A stretch of DNA of 64,000 nt from Arachis hypogaea. Taxonomy: Eukaryota > Streptophyta > Magnoliopsida > Fabales > Fabaceae. The position numbers and the translations under genes were made by a program. This document shows positions 32,667-41,831 of this stretch, one piece after another; position 1 is the first letter of the stretch; each line of letters begins with the position of its first letter. The notes beneath the pieces were generated by a model. It was given only the letters and a program-made list of their open reading frames with translations. It ran no database searches and was not told where the DNA came from. The stretch covers positions 110,066,276 through 110,130,275 of the forward strand of contig NC_092048.1 of assembly GCF_003086295.3 (NCBI RefSeq), given 5' to 3'.

Positions 32667-34381
32667 TGGTGCACGAAATTGTGATCTCAGGCAACGGCGC
32701 CAGAAACTCTGTATGCACGTCTTAATAAATCGTTTTTCATTCGCAACTTCGATTCAACTAACCAGCAAGTGCACTGGGTCGTCCAAGTAATACACCTTAC
32801 GTGAGTAAGGGTCGATCCCACGGAGATTGTTGGTTTGAAGCAAGCTATGGTCACCTTGTAAATCTCAGTCAGGCGGATATCAAATAGTTATGGAGTGTTC
32901 GAATATAAATAATAAATAGATAGAAAATAAGGATAGAAACACTTATGTATATCATTGGTGAGAATTTCAGATAAGTGTATAGAGATGCTTTCGTTCCTCT
33001 GAACCTCTGCTTTCCTGCTATCTTCATCCAATCAGTCTTACTCCTTTCCATGGCTGGCTTTATGTAAGGACATCACCATTGTCAATGGCTACTTTTGATC
33101 CTCTCTGGAAAATGGTCCGATGCGCTGTCACTACATGGCTAATCGTCTGGAGGCATCACCCTTGTCAATGGCTGCATCCTATCCTCTGTGAAAATGGTCC
33201 AAATGCTCTGTCACAGCACGGCTAATCATCTGAGGTTCTCGATCATACTGGAATAGGATTCACCCTCCTTTTGCGTCTGTCACTACGCCCAGTACTCGCG
33301 AGTTTGAAGTTCGTCACACTCATTCAATCCCAGAGTCCTACTCAGAATATCACAGACAAGGTTTAGACTTTCCGGACTCTCATGAATGCCGCCATCAATC
33401 TAGCTTATACCACGAAGATTCTGATTAAGAGATCCAAGAGATACTCATTCAATCTAAGATGGAACAGAAGTGGTTGTCAGGCACACGTTTGTGGGGGAAT
33501 GATGATGATTGTCACGTTTATCACATTCAGGTTGAAGTGCGAATGAATATCATAGAAGCGGAATAAGTTGAATTGAATAGAAAAACAGTAGTACTTTGCA
33601 TTAATCTTTGAGGAACAGCAGAGCTCCACACCTTAATCTATGGAGTGCAGAAACTCTACCGTATGAAAATACATAAGTGAAAATTTCAGGCATGGCCGAG
33701 AGCCCAGCCCCCAAAACGTGATCACAGGATCAAAAATACAATCCAGGATGTCAAATACAATAGTAAAAAGTCCAATTTATACTAAACTAGTTACTAGTGT
33801 TTGCAGAAGTAAATAATTGATGCATAAATCCACTTCCGGGGCCCACTTGGTGTGTGCTTGGGCTGAGCTTGAATGTTACACGTGCAGAGGTCATTCTTGG
33901 AGTTGAACGCCATGTTGTAACGTATTTCTGGCGTTCAACTCTTGTTTGTGACGTGTTTCTAGCGTTTAACTCCAGATAGCAGCATAGAACTGGCGTTCAA
34001 CGCCCTTTTATGTCGTCTAAACTTGGCCAAAGTATGGAATATTATATATTTCTGGAAACCGCTGGATGTCTACTTTCGAACGCAATTGGAAGCGCGCCAT
34101 TTTGAGTTCTGTAGCTCCAGAAAATCCATTTTGAGTGCAGGGAGGTCAGAATCCAACAGCATCAGCAGTCCTTCTTCAACCTCTGAATCTGATTTTTGCT
34201 CAAGTCCCTCAATTTCAGCCAGAAAATACTTGAAATCACAGAAAAATATACAAAATCATAGTAAAGTCCAGAAATGTGAATTTAACATAAAAACTAATGA
34301 AAACATCCCTAAAAGTAACTAGATTCTCCTAAAAACATACTAAAAACAATGCCAAAAAGCGTATAAATTATCCGCTCATCA
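32667..34381 (-). mobile_element. Element E 3' LTR, 1715 bp
   Basis: Plus strand TGGTGCACGAAATTGTGATC...ATCCGCTCATCA. A second PBS-like sequence, CTCAGGCAACGGCGCCA, lies inside the LTR at 32686-32702. Palindromes at 33900-34010; the module at 34050-34079 is mutated (GGAAACC...CTTTCGAA). It is 31 bp longer than the 5' LTR because of one extra palindrome interval. Confidence 0.92.
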
Positions 34382-35541
34382 CAACACCAAACTTAAATTG
34401 TTGCTTGTCCCCAAGCAACTAAAAATCAAATAGGATAAAAAAAAAGAGAATATACTATAAATTCCAAACTATCAATGAAACATAGCTCCAATCAGATGAG
34501 CGGGACTTGTAGCTTTTTGCCTCTTGAATAGTTTTGGCATCTCAATTTATCCATTGAAGTTCAGAATGATTGGCATCTTTAGGAACTCAGAATTCAAATA
34601 GTGTTATTGATTCTCCTAGTTCAGTATGATGATTCTTGAACACAGCTATTTTATGAGTCTTGGCCGTGGCCCTAAGCACTTTGTTTTCCAGTATTACCAC
34701 CGGATACATAAATGCCACAGACACATAACTAGGTGAACCTTTTCAGATTGTGACTCAGCTTTGCTAAAGTCCCCAATTAGAGGTGTCCAGGGTTCTTAAG
34801 CACACTCTGTTTTTGCTTTGGACCTTGACTTTAACCGCTCAGTCTCAAGTTTTCACTTGACACCTTCACGCCACAAGCACATGGTTAAGGACAGCTTGGT
34901 TTAGCCGCTTAGGCCAGGATTTTATTCCTTTAGGCCCTCCTATCCACTGATGCTCAAAGCCTTGGGATCCTTTTTATTTACCCTTGCCTTTTGGTTTTAA
35001 GGGTTATTGGCTTTTTGCTCTTGCCTCTTGGTTTTAAGAGCTTTGGCTTTTTCTGCTTGCTTTTCTCTCTTTCTTTCTATTTTTTTTCGCCATTATTTTT
35101 TTTTTCTCTTTTTTTTTTGCAAGCTTTGTTCTTTGCTGCTTTTTCTTGCTTCAAGAATCATTTTTATGATTTTTCAGATTATCAAATAACATGTCTCCTT
35201 ATCATCATTCTTTCAAGAGCCATCATATTTAACATTCTTAAACAACAATTTCAAAAGACATATGCACTGTTCAAGCATTCATTCAGAAAACAAGAAGCAT
35301 TGTCACCACATGAATATAATTAAACTAAGTTCAAGGATAAATTCAAAACTCATGTACTTCTTGTTCTTTTGAATTAAAACAGTTTTCATTTAAGAGAGGT
35401 GATGGATTCATAGGACATTCATACTTTTAAGACAAAGTTACTAAATACTAATGATCATGTAATGAAGACACAAACATGGATAAGCACTTAACATAGAGAA
35501 AATGAAAAACAGAGAATGTAAGAACAAGGAATGAGTCCACC
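34382..35541 (-). other. Element E 3' untranslated region
   Basis: Closely matches 18087-19220 of element C, including the ACACCAAACTTA plus TTGCTTGTCCCCAAGCAA hairpin beside the LTR, the two related blocks (near 34670 and 34835) and a T-rich stretch at 35040-35125. No frame is supported. Confidence 0.6.
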
Positions 35542-36690
35542 TTAGTGATGGTGGCATTTCCTTCTTGAGGAACCAATGATGTCCTTGAGCTCTTCTATGT
35601 CTCTTCCTTGTCTTTGTTGCTCCTCCCTCATTGCTTTTTGATCTTCTCTTATTTCATGAAGGATGATGGAGTGCTCTTGATGTTCCACCCTTAATTGTCC
35701 CATGTTGGAACTTAATTCTCCTAGGGAGGTGTTGATTTGCTCCCAATAGTTTTGTGGAGGAAAATGCATTTGAGGCATCTCTGGGATCTCATGGTGATGA
35801 GCTTCATGCGTCTCTTGAGATCCATGAATGGGCTCTCTTACTTGCTCCATCCTTTTCTTAGTGATGGGCTTCTCTTCCTCAATAGGAATGTCTCCTTCTA
35901 TGAAAGCTCCAGCTGAGTAACATAGATGGCAAATAAGATGAGGAAAAGCTAGCCTTGCCCCAGGAGAGGGCTTTTCGGCTATTTTGTAGAGTTCAAGGGA
36001 GATGACTTCATGAACTTCTACTTCCTCTCCAATCATGATGCTATGGATCATGATGGCCCGATCCACAGTAACTTCAGATCGGTTGCTAGTGTAGATGATG
36101 GAGCGTTGGATGAACTCCAACCATCCTCTAGCCACAGGCTTGAGGTCCAGTCTTCTTAATTGAACCGGCTTGCCTTTGGAGTCAATCTTCCATTGAGCTC
36201 CTTCCACACATATGTCCATGAGGACTTGGTCCAACCTTTGATTAAAGTTGACCCTTCTAGTGTAGGGGCGTGCATCTCCTTGCATCATAGGCAAGTTAAA
36301 CGCCAACCTCACATTCTCCGGACTAAAATCTAAGTATTTCCCCCGAACCATTGTGAGATAATTCTTTGGATTCGGGTTCTTACTTTGATCATGGTTCCTA
36401 GTGATCCATGCATTGGCATAGAACTCTTGAACCATTAGAATGCCGACTTGTTGGATGGGGTTTGTTAGAACTTCCCAACCTCTTCTATGGATCTCATGTC
36501 GGATTTCCGGATACTCATTTCTCTTGAACTTGAAAGGGACCTCGGGGATCACCTTCTTCTTGGCCACAATATCATAGAAGTGGTCTTGATGAACTTTGGA
36601 GATGAATCTTTCCATCTCTCATGACTCGGAGGTGGAAGCTTTTATCTTCCCTTTCCCTTTTCTAGAGGATTCTCCGGTCTTGGGTGCCAT
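35542..36690 (-). pseudogene. Element E ORF3 (env-position protein), single nonsense codon
   Basis: A 383-codon frame from MAPKTGESSRKGKGK at 36690. A TGA at 36619-36621 replaces the Trp codon found in element C just before MERFISKVHQD, so 357 residues remain open from the next Met. Core motifs: VIPEVPFKFKRNEYPEI, VGILMVQEFYANAW, LTMVRGKYLDFSPENV, RRVNFNQRLDQVL, GWLEFIQRSIIYTSNRSEV. The C-terminal 70 residues are Glu/Gln/Arg-rich and probably coiled coil. No membrane segment seen. Downstream initiation could still give most of the protein. Confidence 0.83.
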
Positions 36691-37679
36691 CAATGGTAAT
36701 GGAAAAATAAAAAGCTTATGCTTTTACCACACCAAACTTAGAATATTGCTCGCCCTCGAGCAAGAGAAGAAAGAATAGATGAAGAAGAAGAAGAAGAAGA
36801 AGAAGAAGAAGATATGGAGGAGAGGGGGGGATGTGTTTCGGCCAAGAAGGAGAAGAGAGGGTTGTTTTGTATGAAAATGAGGAAGAATGGAGGGCTATAT
36901 ATAGGGAAGGGATGGGGGGTAAGGTTCGGCCATAAGGGTGGGTTTTGGGTGGGGAATTGATTTTGAATTTTGAAGGTAGGTGGGGTTTATGAGGTAGGTT
37001 TATGGGGAAGAGTGGATGGATGTGAGTGGTGAAGTGGTTATAGGGAAGAGAGATTGAGGTGATTGGTGAAGAGTTTTGGGGAAGAGTGTTTATGGGATTG
37101 TGTGAAAGAGGGGTGAGAAGAAGTGAGTAGAGGTAGGTGGGGATCCTGTGGGGTCCACATATCTTGAGGTGTTCAAGGATTTACAACCTTGCACCAAATT
37201 AGGCATGCAAAATGCCCTTGCACACAACTCTGGGCGTTCAGCGCCAGATTGGTGCTTGTTCTGGGCGTTGAACGCCCATTTGTTGCCCATTTCTGGCGTT
37301 GAACGCCAGAACCATGCTTGTTCTGGGCGTTCAGCGCCAGCTCTTTTCCAGGGTGCAATTATGGCGTTCAAACGCCCAGATACTGCCCATTTTGGGCGTT
37401 CAGCGCCAGAACCATGCTCTGTTCTGGCGTTGAACGCCAGCCAGATGCTTCTTACTGGCGTTTAAATGCCAGTGAGATCCTCCTCCAGGGTGTGATTTTT
37501 CTTCTGCTGTTTTTGATTCCGTTTTCAATTTTTATATTTATTTTGTGACTCCACATGATCATGAACCTAATAAAACATGAAAAACAATGAAAATAAAAAT
37601 TAGATAAATAAAAATTGGGTTGCCTCCCAACAAGTGCTTCTTTAATGTCAATAGCTTGATAGTGGGCTCTCATGGAGCC
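36691..37679 (-). other. Element E spacer with palindromes and a GAA microsatellite
   Basis: Next to ORF3 is CACACCAAACTTAGAATATTGCTCG...CGAGCAAG (36729-36770), then (GAA)n at about 36779-36812 and a purine-rich plus strand. At 37210-37475 there are about ten GGCGTTGAACGCC/GGCGTTCAGCGCC palindromes. No frame is supported. Confidence 0.75.
36779..36812. repeat. (GAA)n microsatellite
   Basis: About eleven GAA/AGA triplets in a row upstream of ORF3 on the element's sense strand side. Confidence 0.9.
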
Positions 37680-40013
37680 TCACAGATGTTCAGAGCATTG
37701 TTGAGACTTTCCAACACCAAACTTAGAGTTTGGATATGGGAGTTCAACACCAAACTTAGAGTTTGGTTGTGGCCTCCCAACACCAAACTTAGAGTTTGAC
37801 TGTGGGGGCTCTGGTTGACTTTGTTTTGAGAGAAGCTTTTTATGCTTCCTCTCCATGTTTACAGAAGGGTAACCTTGAGTTGTAAACACAAGGGAGTGCT
37901 CATTCAATTGAAGGACTAATTCACCTCTGTCAACATCAATCACAGCTCTTGCTGTGGCTAGGAAGGATCTTCCAAGGATGATGGATTCATCCTCATCCCT
38001 CCCAGTATCTAGGACTATGAAATCAGCAGGGATGTAAAGGCCTTCAACCTTTACTAACACATCCTCTACTTGTCCATAAGCCTGTTTTCTTGAACTGTCT
38101 ACCATCTCTAATGAGATTTTAGTAGCTTGCACCCCAAAGATTCCCAGTTTCTCTATTACAGAGAGGGGCATGAGGTTTATCCCTGAACCAAGGTCACACA
38201 GAGCCTTATCAAAGATCATGTTGCCTATGGTACAAGGTATTATGAACTTTCCAGGATCCTGTTTCTTCTGAGCCAATGTCAGTTGATCCAGATCACTCAT
38301 TTCATTAGTGAACAAGGGAGGTTCATCTTCCCAAGTCTCAATACCAAATAATTTGGCATTCAGCTTCATGATTGCACCAAGGTACTTGGTAACTTGCTCT
38401 TCAGTAACATCCTTATTCTCTTCAGAAGATGAATACTCGTTAGAGCTTATGAAGGGCATAAGGAGGTTCAATGGAATCTCTATATTCTCTAGATGAGTCT
38501 CAGATTCCTTTGGTTCCTCAAAGGAAAACTCCTTATTGATCACTGGACGTCCCAGGAGGTCTTCCTCACTGGGATTTACGTCCTCCTCTTCCTTTCCAGG
38601 TTCGGCCGTGTTGACTATGTCAATGGCCTTGCACTCTCCTTTTGGATTTTCTTCTGTATTGCTTGGGAGAGTACTAGGAGGGATTTCAGTGATCCTTTTA
38701 CTCAGCTGGCCCACTTGTGCCTCCAAATTTCTAATGGAGGACCTTGTTTCATTCATGAAACTTACAGTGGCCTTAGATAGATCAGAGACTAAGTTTGCTA
38801 AATTAGAGGTATTTTGTTCAGAGTTCTCTGTCTGTTGCTGAGTGGATGATGGAAAAGGTTTACTATTGTCAAACCTATTTCTTCCACCATTATTAAAGCC
38901 TTGTTGAGGCTTTTGTTGATCCTTCCATGAGAGATTTGGGTGATTTCTCCATGAGGGGTTATAGGTGTTTCCATAAGTTTTACCCATGTAATTCACCTCT
39001 GCTATTGCAGGGTTCCCAGGATCATAGGCCTCTTCTTTAGAAGGCGCCTCTTGAGTACTGTTGGATGCAGCTTGCATTCCATTCAGACTCTGAGAAATCA
39101 TATTGACTTGCTGAGTCAATATTTTGTTCTGAGCCAATATGGCATTCAGAGTATCAATTTCAAGAACTCCCTTCTTCTGAGGCATCCCATTACTCACAGG
39201 ATTCCTCTCAGAAGTGTACATGAACTGGTTATTAGCAACCATGTCAATGAGTTCTTGAGCTTCTGCAGGCGTTTTCTTTAAGTGAATGGATCCACCTGTA
39301 GAGGTATCCAATGACATTTTAGCTAATTCAGACAGACCATCATAGAATATGTCCAGGATGGTCCATTCTGAAAGCATGTCAGAAGGACACTTTTTGGTCA
39401 GTTCTTTGTATCTCTCCCAAGCTTCATAGAGGGATTCACCTTCTTTCTGTCTGAAGGTCTGAACATCCACTCTAAGCTTACTCAGCTTTTGAGGAGGAAA
39501 GAACTTGGCTAAGAAAGCCTTGACCAACTTATCCCAAGAGTTCAGGCTATCCTTAGGTTGAGAGTCCAACCATATTCTAGCTCTGTCTCTTACAGCAAAA
39601 GGGAAAAGCATGAGCCTGTAGACTTCAGGATCTACTCCATTAGTCTTAACAGTATCACATATCTGCAAGAATTCAGTTAAGAACTGAAAAGGATCTTCAG
39701 ATGGAAGTCCATGAAACTTGCAGTTCTGCTGCATCAGAGAAACTAATTGAGGTTTCAGCTCAAAATTGTTTGCTCCAATGGCAGGAATGGAGATGCTTCT
39801 TCCATGTAAATTGGAATTAGGTGCAGTAAAGTCACCAAGCATCCTCCTTGCATTATTATTATTTTCGGCTGCCATCTCCTCTTCCTGTTCGAAAATTTCT
39901 GAAAGGTGCTTGCTGGATTGTTGTAATTTAGCTTCTCTTAGTTTCCTCTTCAGAGTCCTTTCAGGTTCCGGATCTGCTTCAACAAGAATGTTTTTGTCCT
40001 TGCTCCTGCTCAT
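37680..40013 (-). CDS. Element E gag-protease polyprotein, intact, 777 aa
   Basis: Starts MSRSKDKNILVEADPEPER at 40013 and stops at 37680. Residues 75-120 are a gag N-terminal segment. The retrotransposon gag core spans about 130-235 (PFAVRDRARIWLDSQPKDS, FFPPQKLSKLRVDVQTF, SLYEAWERYKEL). A Gln/Asn-rich linker and a helical segment (NLANLVSDLSKATVSFMNE) follow, then an acidic stretch (470-580). The Athila-type aspartic protease has D607 in ALCDLGSGINL and the second region SIILGRSFLATARAVIDV (677-694). The tail (739-768) has three NSKFGV repeats encoded by the AAGTTTGGTGT motif. There is no CCHC knuckle and no RT. It could assemble particles and cleave itself, but needs RT and integrase in trans. 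Confidence 0.92.
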   Translation of the reverse strand: MSRSKDKNILVEADPEPERTLKRKLREAKLQQSSKHLSEIFEQEEEMAAENNNNARRMLGDFTAPNSNLHGRSISIPAIGANNFELKPQLVSLMQQNCKFHGLPSEDPFQFLTEFLQICDTVKTNGVDPEVYRLMLFPFAVRDRARIWLDSQPKDSLNSWDKLVKAFLAKFFPPQKLSKLRVDVQTFRQKEGESLYEAWERYKELTKKCPSDMLSEWTILDIFYDGLSELAKMSLDTSTGGSIHLKKTPAEAQELIDMVANNQFMYTSERNPVSNGMPQKKGVLEIDTLNAILAQNKILTQQVNMISQSLNGMQAASNSTQEAPSKEEAYDPGNPAIAEVNYMGKTYGNTYNPSWRNHPNLSWKDQQKPQQGFNNGGRNRFDNSKPFPSSTQQQTENSEQNTSNLANLVSDLSKATVSFMNETRSSIRNLEAQVGQLSKRITEIPPSTLPSNTEENPKGECKAIDIVNTAEPGKEEEDVNPSEEDLLGRPVINKEFSFEEPKESETHLENIEIPLNLLMPFISSNEYSSSEENKDVTEEQVTKYLGAIMKLNAKLFGIETWEDEPPLFTNEMSDLDQLTLAQKKQDPGKFIIPCTIGNMIFDKALCDLGSGINLMPLSVIEKLGIFGVQATKISLEMVDSSRKQAYGQVEDVLVKVEGLYIPADFIVLDTGRDEDESIILGRSFLATARAVIDVDRGELVLQLNEHSLVFTTQGYPSVNMERKHKKLLSKQSQPEPPQSNSKFGVGRPQPNSKFGVELPYPNSKFGVGKSQQCSEHL

Positions 40014-41831
40014 ATGAAAAAGAGGGACAGAAAAATAATAATAATAGGGGTCTTTTTTACCACAGTATAGAGGTCCCTGTGTGAGTAGAAGAAAAGAAGA
40101 AGAAAAAATTCGAACACAGATGGAAGAGGGGGTTCGAATTTTTGGTGAGATGAAGTGTTAGTAGATGAATAAATAAATAGAGAGAGACAATTTTCGAAAA
40201 TAATTTTTGAAAAAGAGTTAGTGATTTTCGAAAATAGTTTTTGAAAAAGGTTAGTAAGTTTCGAAAATTAAAATCAACAATTAAATTAATTAGTTAATTA
40301 AAAAGAAATTTTGAAAAAGAGGGAAGATATTTTCGAAAATTAGAGAGAGAGAGTTAGTTAGGTAGTTTTGAAAAAGATAAGAAACAAACAAAGAGTTAGT
40401 TAGTTAGTTGAAACAAATTTGAAAATCAATTTTGAAAAGATAAGAAGACAAGAAGTTAGAAAAGATATTTTAAAATCAAATTTTGAAAAAGATAAGATAA
40501 AGAGATATTTTTGAAAAGATATGATTGAAATTAGTTTTGAAAAAGATTTGATTTTTAAAATCACAATTGATGACTTGATTCACAAGAAATCACAAGATAT
40601 GATTCTAGAACTCAAAGTTTGAATCTTTCTTAACAAGCAAGTAACAAACTTGAAATTTTTGAATCAAAACATTAATTGATGATGTTATTTTCGAAAATTA
40701 GGAGATAAAGATAAGAAAAAGATTTTTGAAAAATATTTTAAAAATTTTTGAAAATAAATAAGAAAAATGAAAAAAGATTTGATTTTTGAAAAAGATAAGA
40801 TTTTTAAATTGAAAATTTGATTTGACTCATAAAAACAACTAGATTTTAAAAAGTTTTGAAAAAGTCAACTCAAATTTTCGAAATTTATGAGTGAAAAAGA
40901 GAAAGATATTTTTTTGATTTTTGAATTTTTATGATGAGAGAGAAAAACATGAAAATGATGCAATGCATGAAGATTTTTAGATCAAAACAATGAATGCATG
41001 CAAGAATGCTATGAATGTCAAGATGAACACCAAGAACACTTTGAAGATCATGATGAACATCAAGAACTTATTTTTGAAAAATTTTTAATGCAAAGAAAAC
41101 ATGCAAGACACCAAACTTAAAAATTTTTCATGTATAGACACTATGAATGCAACAATGCATATTAAAAACAAGAAAAGACACAAAATATGAAAACATCAAG
41201 ATCAAACAAGAAGACTTACCGAGAACAACTTGAAGATCATGAAGAACACTATGAATGCATGAATTTTTCGAAAATTTTATGCAAACTTTAAAACATGCAA
41301 TTGACACCAAACTTTCAACTTGACTCAAGACTCAAACAAGAAACATGAAATATTTTTTATTTTTATGATTTTATTAAATTTTTTTGGATTTTTCGAAAAT
41401 TAATGTGAAAAAAAAAGGATTCCAAAATTTTTAATATGAATTCCAGGAATCTTGTGCTCTTTAGTCTAAAGCTCCAATCTGAGGGTTAGGCATGGCTTAA
41501 TAGCCAGCCAAGCTTTAGTATGCTATTACATGCATTGAAGTGATTAGTTGAATAATCAGTCCAAAGGAATTTGGACATGGCTTCACAGCCAGCCAAGATT
41601 CAACAAAACATCATGAAACACTAGAATTCATTCTTAAAAATTCTGAAGAAAAATATATTCTTTTTTTGAAAACTTTTTTTTTTTAATTTTTTTTTCGAAA
41701 ACAAAGGAGAAAATTTTTGAAAGATTTTTGAAAACTTTTTGAAAATAAGAAGAAAATTACCCAATCTAAGCAACAAGATGAACCGTCAGTTGTCCAAACT
41801 CGAACAATCCCTGGCAACGGTGCCAAAAACT
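40014..41831 (-). other. Element E leader and tRNA-Asp PBS
   Basis: About 1.8 kb, AT-rich with plus-strand GAAAAAGAT/TTTGAAAA text. ACACCAAACTTA copies near 41108 and 41304. Around 41460-41600 is GGCATGGCTTAATAGCCAGCCAAG with a diverged repeat GACATGGCTTCACAGCCAGCCAAG, absent from C. PBS is the complement of 41808-41825 (TGGCACCGTTGCCAGGGA). Confidence 0.78.

Noticed and set aside
32801..32820. GGTCGATCCC as part of a tRNA gene
   Set aside because: No acceptor stem, anticodon arm or A box around it; it is a conserved LTR segment.
36779..36812. GAA triplet run as a polypurine tract
   Set aside because: It is upstream of ORF3, not next to an LTR, and absent from C; a simple microsatellite.
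40014..41800. Host gene or promoter in the long AT-rich leaders
   Set aside because: The stretches are bounded by PBS and gag in every element and contain no supported frame.
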